From the NCBI RefSeq assembly GCF_900109375.1, contig NZ_FOAB01000002.1, forward strand, positions 682,001 through 746,000: DNA of 64,000 nucleotides, given 5' to 3'. The notes under the pieces were generated by a model that was not told the DNA's origin, ran no database searches, and saw only the letters and a program-made list of their open reading frames with translations. The DNA is from Aquimarina amphilecti. Lineage in GTDB: Bacteria > Bacteroidota > Bacteroidia > Flavobacteriales > Flavobacteriaceae. Made by a program: the position numbers and the translations under genes. Below, in pieces: positions 16,937-24,912 of the stretch (position 1 is the first letter of the stretch; every line of letters begins with the position of its first letter).

Positions 16937-18556
16937 TTAATTGGATGGTTTTTTAGGAACTCCTTCTTCCCATTGAGCTTTACCTAGTAACCAACTAAAA
17001 TCACCAGTTAATTGATCTCCAGACGATAATTTTCCGTTTTTATATTCATAGATTCCGGCGCTGGAATGACATCCCATACAGCTTTCTGTTCCGAAAATAG
17101 TAATATCACTTACAGGGTTAGCTTCCATTAGGTTTGATGCAGATTGATTTCCTGTCTGGAAAAAAGTTTCCATGGTAATATTGGTTAGTAAGGCTAAGTT
17201 GGGATTACCTCCAGGTTTATTTACTACTGATTCAGGAACTTTGTATTTAGCCTCAGTATGATTTCCAGGAAGTGCGTTTTGATCTGTTGGGTATTGAGTA
17301 TCAATTAACTGATAATATTGCCAAACACTTTTTTGTTGCTTAAAATAAGTTTGCATTCTTTCATTTACTCGTTGTACACGCACAGGAATAGCTACCATAC
17401 GTTTAGCTTGAGTTTTCATGACATCGCTTTCAGCATAGTACATATCAGTATTACTGCTCGAAATTGTCCAGAAATCTCCGTGCGCCCATTTATTATGGGT
17501 ATAGGTTGTTCCGCCATTTGTTACGTCTATATTCACTGGACAGATTTCACAATTAGGGTCTCTTAGTGAAGGAGGAACTACTGTTGTTTTCCCGTCTTTT
17601 TCGATTACATTTTGATCTAGATTATCAATATGTTCAAAAGTGGACCATACCCATTGCTTTCCGGTTGGAGTTTTTTGACTAATATGAAAACCAATCATTC
17701 CTAAATCTTTCTTAACTAAAGAAGTGCCATCAGAACCAATGATATACCCTTCCTCTTGATAATAACGATCTTTAATATCAGAATCTTCTAATATTTTCCA
17801 AGCAAATTTGATTTCTATAGCGCCAAGTTTATTTTCTTGGTAATTTCCTTTAGGGAAGTTTGCGATACCGCTTTCAGAAAATTTGGTTTGTCCGTTTATA
17901 TTATAAAGTTTATTGGTAACAATATAATCGAATTCTTCTTTATTCATTAATACTTCATACACCACTACATTTCCGTTTTGATCAAATAATTTTCCAGCAA
18001 ATGCCTGATCTACTTCATCGGCAATGTCAAAGTTTTTTGGATTAGTAGGTGTAGAAGAAGAAAGTACAATTCTAGCATTAGTATCATCTATAATGCTCTT
18101 CGATAATCCTAATCCAGAAGCTGTTCGAGGACTTCCCCAAGGAGCAGGTGTTTTACCATCAGAACGGTATACCTGAAATGCTTCTTTCCAATCTAACCAA
18201 GTCGGTGTTCCTTTGTCTGTAAATTCTGCTGCTGGTTTCCCTTTATCATCTCTGGGCCACATAATAGCGATAAAAGTCTGCCAGCTATATTCATTAAATT
18301 TTTCATTAAGCTTGAATATTTCCTTTTTGTCTTTAAGTTTTTGTTGAAGTACAGGATTAACATCTACAGGAATATCTGCGGAAAAAGATATTGGTGCAGG
18401 AATTTTTTTATAGTCATTGTTAATTGTTACTTCAGCTGTATCGTTATTACCCTCTATAATTACCTTATCATCGCAGGAGAATAGTAAAAACGAAATGCAT
18501 AAAATACTTATAAGTATATATGGATCTGATTTAAAAATTTGTAATGTGTGTTTCAT
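16937..18556 (-). CDS. Mono-haem c-type cytochrome-like lipoprotein of the oxidase operon
   Basis: A 539-residue protein. The leader ends in a lipobox (FLLFSC), so it is probably attached to the outer or inner membrane facing the periplasm or surface. The C-terminal part contains one CxxCH haem-attachment motif: Cys493, Cys496, His497 in ESCMGCHSS. The preceding 450 residues are of unknown fold, with a Trp-rich start (EYSWQTFIAIMWP) and a second cysteine cluster, NCEICPVN. It is the last gene of the five-gene operon, 21 bp after the LodB-like gene. It could accept electrons from one of the operon's oxidases or assist cofactor formation; this is inference. The single haem sets it apart from di-haem MauG. 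Confidence 0.65.
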   Translation of the reverse strand: MKHTLQIFKSDPYILISILCISFLLFSCDDKVIIEGNNDTAEVTINNDYKKIPAPISFSADIPVDVNPVLQQKLKDKKEIFKLNEKFNEYSWQTFIAIMWPRDDKGKPAAEFTDKGTPTWLDWKEAFQVYRSDGKTPAPWGSPRTASGLGLSKSIIDDTNARIVLSSSTPTNPKNFDIADEVDQAFAGKLFDQNGNVVVYEVLMNKEEFDYIVTNKLYNINGQTKFSESGIANFPKGNYQENKLGAIEIKFAWKILEDSDIKDRYYQEEGYIIGSDGTSLVKKDLGMIGFHISQKTPTGKQWVWSTFEHIDNLDQNVIEKDGKTTVVPPSLRDPNCEICPVNIDVTNGGTTYTHNKWAHGDFWTISSSNTDMYYAESDVMKTQAKRMVAIPVRVQRVNERMQTYFKQQKSVWQYYQLIDTQYPTDQNALPGNHTEAKYKVPESVVNKPGGNPNLALLTNITMETFFQTGNQSASNLMEANPVSDITIFGTESCMGCHSSAGIYEYKNGKLSSGDQLTGDFSWLLGKAQWEEGVPKKPSN

Positions 18557-18577
18557 GATATAAAAGTTTTAGGTTAA

Positions 18578-19720
18578 TTAGTTAAGGTAAGATTGTTTAG
18601 ATTGTCTTCTCTTCCAAAAAAGAGATGATGTATATCTATTTTCTTGAGCATAGTATTCTTGTCTCTTTTTTTTGTATCCTAGATAATCTTTACTAATAAT
18701 TTGTTGATATTTTTGTAAGCCAGATTGATCTCCTTTTAGATCATCTAAGGTAGCATAAGCTGCAAATTGACTCATAGCTAGAGATTTGAAAATCCCTAAA
18801 GATGAAATAGGATCATAACTGGAAGCGGCGTCGCCAACTGCTAACCATGAACTACCAGTAACGGCAGTAAGATACTGTGTATGCGCAGACACTACTTTAG
18901 GTAGTGAGAGGTATGTCGCATCTTTAATTCTACTACTAGTGTGTTTGGTATTATGTAAAAAATTATTAAAAGATTCTTTTTTCCGTAGCTGTAATTGATT
19001 AGCTATATCTGCATCTGTCATATATCCAAGTACTACGGTTTCATTTGGTAAAGTAGCGCTATACCACCAACCATTTTGATCAGTTTCTACACATGTTCCA
19101 TTTCCTATTCCGTTAGTATTACTATGATGATCTTTTAAATTGTAAAAACGATAAATTCCAACCATTTGGTCTTCTCGTATTTTGGTAGAATTCTGAAGAT
19201 TAGAAAATGCGGCTTTTTTACCAGTAGCATCAATTACAAAACTGGACGTAATAGCTATTTTAGTATTGGTTTGTAAAAGCCAATGTTTAGTTTTTTTCTC
19301 TGAAGATATAATACTGGTCTCAAAGTAAAAGCTTACATCTCTCATTTGTGCTTCTCTAATCATAAATTGATCAAATACGAGTCTATTTAAATGCCACCCA
19401 TATCCATAAGGAGAGAATATATACTCATTATGATATAACTCTGAAGAACCCCAAGCCGCGGAGGTTCCATAGGCATTAATAAAATTACAGTTCAGAAAAG
19501 ATTCCCATATACCTAAGTTTTGTAGTTGTTGAGATGCATGTGGAGGCAATGTTTCTCCAATTTTATGAATCGTTAGATCCTCTACGTTTATTTCAGAAGT
19601 ACGCTCAATAATTGCAATTTTGAGATGTGGAGCCTCTTTTTTTAAAGCAATTGCTGTAGCACATCCGGCAACACCTGCACCTATAATAATTACATCATAT
19701 ATCGGTTGATTTGGATTCAT
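18578..19720 (-). CDS. lodB: LodB-like FAD-dependent oxidoreductase, probable CTQ maturation enzyme
   Basis: A 380-residue flavoprotein with a Rossmann FAD loop (VIIIGAGVAGCATAIAL) near its start and a second FAD motif, GDAASSYDPISSLGI, near residue 270, as in the tryptophan-halogenase and monooxygenase class. In Marinomonas mediterranea the flavoprotein LodB is needed to form the cysteine tryptophylquinone of LodA. The gene neighbourhood here is equivalent. I placed the start at the ATG overlapping the stop of the preceding gene (TAATG). A TTG-type start 30 bp further up lies inside that gene. No signal peptide, so it should act in the cytoplasm before export. Confidence 0.85.
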   Translation of the reverse strand: MNPNQPIYDVIIIGAGVAGCATAIALKKEAPHLKIAIIERTSEINVEDLTIHKIGETLPPHASQQLQNLGIWESFLNCNFINAYGTSAAWGSSELYHNEYIFSPYGYGWHLNRLVFDQFMIREAQMRDVSFYFETSIISSEKKTKHWLLQTNTKIAITSSFVIDATGKKAAFSNLQNSTKIREDQMVGIYRFYNLKDHHSNTNGIGNGTCVETDQNGWWYSATLPNETVVLGYMTDADIANQLQLRKKESFNNFLHNTKHTSSRIKDATYLSLPKVVSAHTQYLTAVTGSSWLAVGDAASSYDPISSLGIFKSLAMSQFAAYATLDDLKGDQSGLQKYQQIISKDYLGYKKKRQEYYAQENRYTSSLFWKRRQSKQSYLN

Positions 19721-20163
19721 TAACTTGGATCTTGTTTTACAGCAATCCATTGTGCTACTACTCCAGCAGGAGCAGTAGATTTTCCGTTCGGTCCTGTTGG
19801 ATGAGGTATCTCTCTAACAATAGATCCTACGATAGCTGGACGTTGATTAACTCCATTCATCCAGTTAGGAACATAGTAGCCTAAATAATTGTAGATCCAC
19901 TCTGCACCACCTACAATTCCCTTTCCTTGGAACTGAAGTGTGAAAGGGTTTCCATATCCAATGGAGCCATTTAATTTTAATTCCCAACCAGGGCCATATA
20001 TCAAACCATCTAGTGTTTGCATTGGAGCTTCATTTATTTTTATGTTTCCTCTTCCGAACTCTAATGAATCAAAGTCTGCATCTAAATCAGGATTACTAAG
20101 AAAACTTCTATAAGTCCATATTCCAGTTAGGATTTCGGGAACTGAATTAATCGTTGTATTCAT
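19720..20163 (-). CDS. Small protein of unknown function between lodA-like and lodB-like genes
   Basis: A 147-residue soluble protein with no signal peptide and no cysteine. It starts with a GIWTYRSF segment and is rich in Gly, Trp and Tyr (GGAEWIYNYLGYYVPNWMNG), suggesting a compact beta-barrel like lipocalin or nitrobindin folds. I do not recognise the family. It sits 6 bp after the LodA-like gene and overlaps the LodB-like gene, so it is likely tied to the oxidase as chaperone, small subunit or peroxide-related partner. The 337-residue protein at 26801 has a comparable GTW motif near its start. Confidence 0.6.
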   Translation of the reverse strand: MNTTINSVPEILTGIWTYRSFLSNPDLDADFDSLEFGRGNIKINEAPMQTLDGLIYGPGWELKLNGSIGYGNPFTLQFQGKGIVGGAEWIYNYLGYYVPNWMNGVNQRPAIVGSIVREIPHPTGPNGKSTAPAGVVAQWIAVKQDPS

Positions 20164-20169
20164 AATGAT

Positions 20170-22383
20170 TTAATTTTTATTATTTTCTTTATTTGATTCT
20201 CCAAAACTTTGTCCTAATACTCGATCCCCTGGTTTTACTGGATCACCAAGTGCCTCATTGTTTCGTTCTACCTGATAGAACTGTCTTGTAATTCCTGTTC
20301 CATCTGCAATTAAAAACCCAAGGTCTTTCCATGCTTGAACCATTTGTAAGTCACCAGCTTTATTATTAGGAATTCCAGATGCCCAGTATACTTGTGAACC
20401 ATTTAAAGATTCCGGAACAACAATTGGTCTATGCGCTGGCCACCAAGGGATATTATATGCTATTTGCTGCTCTACTGGATCACCTGTTGATTCGGGATAA
20501 ATATTGTTCCATTTTTCATAAGTGACATTGATATTCTGAAAAGTACATTCATGAAAATCTGCTTGCCAAGGAATACCTATATATTTGGTAAGATCTCCAG
20601 GTTCCAAACCTTCAGCCAGGTTAGGAGCGGCACTACCATCGGTACTAGCAATCGGTTGAGGAATACTTAGCCCTCCAACGATGTAGGTAGCGTGTTTAAT
20701 TCTATAAGGTTCACTATAAATAGCTGGATTATCTACAATCCACGAAAGCTCTCCTCCAGGACAAAATGCTCCTCCAAGTACATTACTCAAAACACCGCGA
20801 TTAATACCAACTCCTGTTACAGGAGGATTTGCCCAAGGATTTGTACATTTTTTATTACTTTCACCCCATTCATCACACTCATTTACAAACTTTCCGTTAG
20901 CCCATTGTTTTAGAAAAAATAATTGGGTTTCTGTCATAGAAAGAAATTTCTCGGGAGCAGTATTACTTAATGGATTGTTTCCGCTAAGCATAGGCATCAA
21001 ACGTGGCTTATTAGAGGTAGCATTGTAGTTTCCTTCTACCTCATAGTCGTTGAGTTGATCTGTTCGCCTCATGATTCCAAGTACAAACTGTCTAAGTCTA
21101 TAATATGGATCTTCTCCATTTTTTGGAGGGATCGAAAGCGTTTCATAGTTTAAGTTTCCACCAGTTCCACGATTATGGGGATCACCGCCACCAAAAAAGT
21201 CAAAAACAAAGGTGTATTTAAAATCATCTGGTCTACGCAATTGTGGCCATAATTCTTTATAAAACTTTGGGTAATAATTCGGGTTATAATGCGCTTCATT
21301 TCTCCAAATATCAAATTCTTCCGGAGTTTTAGGACTATTGTTTTCCTGAGTAAAAGGAGGTACGCCAAATACTTGCGGATCATATGCCATTTTACGAACA
21401 AAAAGATCATACATTTTTTCATCCATTGTGATCATATCTTCCATTTCGGGAACATATCTTGGATACCCAACAACAACCCAAGCTGGAACCTGTACATCCA
21501 TGGTTCCAGAAGTTTTTGTTTTTATTTCTTTATCACCATCGTAGGTTATATCTGTAAATGTATATTCGATTTTTGCTGTTACAGGCCCATCAGAAATATC
21601 ATCAAACCAGCCATCATTGTTTACAAAACTTTCGATAACTGGAGTATTTGTTGATCCAGAATTACCATTTCCTCCTAAAACAATAAGTCGAATATTTTTT
21701 TCCTGTTCATTCACTAATAAATTTCCTAGGGTTTCAATAGAATTTGGTTGGATATCTGAAGGAGGAAATGTTTGTGGATATGATACCTTTTTATATTTGC
21801 TGGCATCCATTTTTTTACTTAGCGAACCAAACTTTGCAAAGGCGCCTTTATTATTTTTGAGATTAACTGTAAGTGGCCCTGGGTCAATGATGAGTTGTCT
21901 ACGTAAATCTGGTTGAGTTACCTCAGGATTGCGAAGAGGATGATTAGGAGCGTATCCTTCTTGCCCATCTGTTTCCTGAAATTCATACCAAGAAGCTTTC
22001 TTGTTTGCTAAATGAACAGTCCAATCTATATCTGTAACTTTTCCTTCCACCATTCTTGGTGCGGTTACAGCCGTTTGATAAATGAAATTATAAGTGCCTC
22101 CAACTTTGATTTCTTTTCCTTCCACGTCGTCTTCACTGGTGTAAGCAAATATTCTAAATCGAGCTGCCTGTTTTTTTATTTTGGATAGGTCATTATCATC
22201 TTTAAAAGAGCTTACTCGTATTGGATTCCCTTTTGAATCTTTTTGTTCTCTTCCCATTTCATCACAAGCTATTGGTCGCGTTCCCGGTTGTTCGGGGGTT
22301 AGGTAGAAGTCATCATCAGTATTACCGAGTCTTGCAATCCCGATACTAGGATGAATTTTAAAAGTAGTATATGTATTATCCAT
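20170..22383 (-). CDS. lodA: LodA-like cysteine tryptophylquinone (CTQ) amino-acid oxidase
   Basis: A 737-residue protein whose N-terminus, FKIHPSIGIARLGN, is the LodA-family hallmark. In Marinomonas LodA the quinone cofactor links Cys516 and Trp581, 65 residues apart. Here Cys541 (in GGAFCPGGELSW) and Trp606 (in GIPWQADFHEC) are also exactly 65 apart, so the cofactor residues appear intact. The family includes L-lysine epsilon-oxidase and glycine oxidase and makes ammonia, an aldehyde or keto acid, and hydrogen peroxide. The substrate here is unknown. There is no classical signal peptide, as in known LodA proteins. It lies 16 bp after the tyrosinase gene and is accompanied by the LodB-like maturation enzyme. 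Confidence 0.9.
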   Translation of the reverse strand: MDNTYTTFKIHPSIGIARLGNTDDDFYLTPEQPGTRPIACDEMGREQKDSKGNPIRVSSFKDDNDLSKIKKQAARFRIFAYTSEDDVEGKEIKVGGTYNFIYQTAVTAPRMVEGKVTDIDWTVHLANKKASWYEFQETDGQEGYAPNHPLRNPEVTQPDLRRQLIIDPGPLTVNLKNNKGAFAKFGSLSKKMDASKYKKVSYPQTFPPSDIQPNSIETLGNLLVNEQEKNIRLIVLGGNGNSGSTNTPVIESFVNNDGWFDDISDGPVTAKIEYTFTDITYDGDKEIKTKTSGTMDVQVPAWVVVGYPRYVPEMEDMITMDEKMYDLFVRKMAYDPQVFGVPPFTQENNSPKTPEEFDIWRNEAHYNPNYYPKFYKELWPQLRRPDDFKYTFVFDFFGGGDPHNRGTGGNLNYETLSIPPKNGEDPYYRLRQFVLGIMRRTDQLNDYEVEGNYNATSNKPRLMPMLSGNNPLSNTAPEKFLSMTETQLFFLKQWANGKFVNECDEWGESNKKCTNPWANPPVTGVGINRGVLSNVLGGAFCPGGELSWIVDNPAIYSEPYRIKHATYIVGGLSIPQPIASTDGSAAPNLAEGLEPGDLTKYIGIPWQADFHECTFQNINVTYEKWNNIYPESTGDPVEQQIAYNIPWWPAHRPIVVPESLNGSQVYWASGIPNNKAGDLQMVQAWKDLGFLIADGTGITRQFYQVERNNEALGDPVKPGDRVLGQSFGESNKENNKN

Positions 22384-22399
22384 TATGTGTTGCTTTAAT

Positions 22400-24658
22400 T
22401 TAGTCCATGAAGTTTAAGGATACACCATCGATGTATACAGCATTATCTATCTGATTTCCATCAATACCAATAATCACTAGTTGTATGGTAATGTCTTTTG
22501 CGCCGTTATTTAGCATGCTTTGTACTGCATCTGTAGCGTTAATTTTATAATTTCTAGGTTCGTGGTGATGTAATTGCCTTTGATCGAACTGTCGTGTTTT
22601 GTCTAATGGTAAATTACAATGTCCGGGGCCTCCATAACAGCTTCCATGGAATGTTGTAATTTCTTCTATAAAGTGATCATTCCCTTTTGTAGGAGTATCA
22701 ACAGTGGCATCTGGAGTATTTAAAAATACTCGGATTCGAGCATTTTGTAAGTTTCCTCGTTGAACTCTATGAATTTTAATCTCAGCTTTACGATGAGTAT
22801 CTAATGTATTTGTAGAAACCTGAGTAGGAGCGCTATTAAATTTTACTAATCCTACTTTACTTGAGACATCATAGAATACAGAGTCTTTCATATAAGTATA
22901 TCCAAGTTTTTGAATACTCAAGGTGTCCTGAACTGTCATAGACCAAGGAGCTAGAACTGCATTCACTTCTTGTGGTGTTCCATTATGAAGTTCTTGCCAT
23001 CTTGCCCAGATACGATCTACATTAGAATGATGCGCCCAAAATAAAGGATCAAAAGCCGTAATTCGATTATCTGTCATCCATCCATAAATTGGATTCTCCT
23101 TACTTTGAGGGTCAGGAGTAAGATTTAACTTTTGATACTTTTTTTTCCATTCATCGCTATTGTCAGGATATGTGGGATTAGTACCTCCAGAAAAATTATG
23201 CATACCATTATGCACTTTTTCTAAAGATCCATAGTGATGATCATAGGAAGGTCCTCCACCAAAATCACCAAAATTATCTAGTGAAAGAAGTAAGTTTATA
23301 TCTTTTTTAGTAGGATATTGAGAGAGTGGCCCCATAGATCCTGGCCATCTATTCGGAAACCATAAAGGGTTAGTTTCTTTAAGAGTATCATAAATAGCTC
23401 GTATTTTATCTGACCATACGGCTACATTATTTACATTGATGATTTCATACGGAATTCCTGCAGCTTTTAAGAAACGTAATCCAGAATTATATACAGTTCC
23501 TTTTTTTACAATCTTTTCTAAAGCTGATATTTCTTTCTTGTTTAAGATGGATTTACCTTCAGAAGTTTTTTTATCCTTTAGTTTATCTAAGCCTTTTTGA
23601 GTTAGATAACATCCATAAGCTTCAGGAAGAACACCTAGATCGTATTTTTTGTTATTAAATGTGTTTTTGTTTTGATCGGCATAATCTGTCCACGACCAAT
23701 ATGGTAAGGCAATGTTTTGATCATAATCTTGTAATTTTTGCTCGAAAAAATATAAATACATCCTATGCCACGTGGTAAACTGTTCCCATCCGTGCTGACA
23801 AGAGTCGGTATGAATTCTAGCCCAATAATCAAAACTTCTTTCATCTTGCCAATAATCGGTGTATTGAAACATACAGTTCAGCGCATCTCTAAAGGTGCTA
23901 AGCTCATCTGGGGTTAGAGAGCTCACCTCTTTTCTAATAGTAAGACCTTTATTGTCTCTATGATCTTGGTTAGTTTTATTTGTAGATACTTGATGAAGTA
24001 ATTCTCCATTAGCTAAAGCCAATCTTGAATTGGTTGTAGAGGCCTCTGTTATTTTTGCCGCTTTTTCGTGTTCTTCTTCTAGTGTAAGTGGACAATCGGC
24101 ATCGATCCAATTGGAAATGATTTGTATCTGATCTATAGAAGCAACAGCAGTAGCATCCCATAATAATTTTGGAAAAATACTACCATCAAAAGGGTAATGT
24201 CCTTTCAATCCTATGATAATAGCAGATTGATCACTTCGTTTTTGACTTGGACTACCTCCACCACCTCCGCCTGAACCTCCAGATGGCCAACAATCTCCTA
24301 TAGATGTTGTTATAGGTGGTTGCTGCACCGAAGTAACAGCTGGATCTAATGAAGCGATATCAGAAGTGCTCTTTTCTGAATTACAGCATCCTCCACTATT
24401 TTTTGAAGATTGTTTGACAGTGACGGATTTAGAAGAAGAGTCGTTGGATCCACAACATCCGTGAGATGTCTGACTAGAATCGGAACTTTCTTTAGGAGCA
24501 ATTAGTCGCTGCCCATATAAAGATGAAGTAATAAAAGTTTCGGGATCTAACCAAAAAGCGTGCAATCCTTGATAACTGGGAACTGTTTTTCCCTGTAATG
24601 TATTGAGGATCTCTTTGACCTGTTCATATTGAGATTTTCTTTTCTTTTTACCAGACAT
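22400..24658 (-). CDS. Tyrosinase-family copper oxidase with Cys-rich N-terminal extension
   Basis: A 752-residue protein from the ATG at 24658; a TTG start 39 bp upstream is possible but less likely. Type-3 copper ligands are visible: CuA H283, H289 and H298 (IHTDSCQHGWEQFTTWHR), and CuB H483, H487 (VHNGMH) and H543 or H544 (DPLFWAHHSNVDR). Cys287 in a C-x-H pattern before H289 matches the thioether-forming Cys of fungal tyrosinases. Residues 1-150 form an extension with two CC pairs (HGCCGS, GGCCNS) and a Gly-rich linker. The last 120 residues form a beta-rich domain with Cys and a HHH stretch. It should oxidise phenols or catechols to quinones. No signal peptide. It leads the five-gene operon. 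Confidence 0.9.
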   Translation of the reverse strand: MSGKKKRKSQYEQVKEILNTLQGKTVPSYQGLHAFWLDPETFITSSLYGQRLIAPKESSDSSQTSHGCCGSNDSSSKSVTVKQSSKNSGGCCNSEKSTSDIASLDPAVTSVQQPPITTSIGDCWPSGGSGGGGGGSPSQKRSDQSAIIIGLKGHYPFDGSIFPKLLWDATAVASIDQIQIISNWIDADCPLTLEEEHEKAAKITEASTTNSRLALANGELLHQVSTNKTNQDHRDNKGLTIRKEVSSLTPDELSTFRDALNCMFQYTDYWQDERSFDYWARIHTDSCQHGWEQFTTWHRMYLYFFEQKLQDYDQNIALPYWSWTDYADQNKNTFNNKKYDLGVLPEAYGCYLTQKGLDKLKDKKTSEGKSILNKKEISALEKIVKKGTVYNSGLRFLKAAGIPYEIINVNNVAVWSDKIRAIYDTLKETNPLWFPNRWPGSMGPLSQYPTKKDINLLLSLDNFGDFGGGPSYDHHYGSLEKVHNGMHNFSGGTNPTYPDNSDEWKKKYQKLNLTPDPQSKENPIYGWMTDNRITAFDPLFWAHHSNVDRIWARWQELHNGTPQEVNAVLAPWSMTVQDTLSIQKLGYTYMKDSVFYDVSSKVGLVKFNSAPTQVSTNTLDTHRKAEIKIHRVQRGNLQNARIRVFLNTPDATVDTPTKGNDHFIEEITTFHGSCYGGPGHCNLPLDKTRQFDQRQLHHHEPRNYKINATDAVQSMLNNGAKDITIQLVIIGIDGNQIDNAVYIDGVSLNFMD

Positions 24659-24912
24659 ATTTGTGTGTTGTGTATTAGTTGAGATCTTGTTTCTCAAAGT
24701 TATATTTATAGGGGAAATTTCGGTATAGGTAAAAACACCTGTTTTGCTTTTTTATCAATGTTTTTGATGGCTTGAAGAGAGATTTGTTTTTTGAAATAAA
24801 TTATTTGAAGGTATAAAAACAGGGGTTTATACGCTTTTTTTGATATAGAATAATGATAGAACTTTGGGGAAATCCCCGATGAAAAAATAACAACTTTTAA
24901 ATCTTGAAAAAC
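24659..24912. promoter_or_regulatory. Divergent promoter region of the oxidase block
   Basis: The 254 bp between the tyrosinase and amine-oxidase starts must hold promoters for both directions. An inverted repeat (gggga-aa-tcccc) lies at 24866-24877, and a second ggggaaat half occurs at 24711-24718, so the two ggggaaat copies stand 155 bp apart. A plausible plus-strand promoter is TTTG (24839-24842) plus GAACTTTG (24859-24866, 7 of 8 to TAnnTTTG), which the inverted repeat abuts. A common operator for both operons is inferred. Confidence 0.4.

Noticed and set aside
20692..21916. Open frames on the plus strand within the LodA-like gene
   Set aside because: Their composition is Phe/Ile/Ser-rich as expected of antisense to coding DNA, and the LodA-like frame is certain.
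24659..24697. A longer tyrosinase start at TTG 24697
   Set aside because: It adds 13 unremarkable residues; the ATG at 24658 gives a normal basic N-terminus and leaves more room for a promoter.
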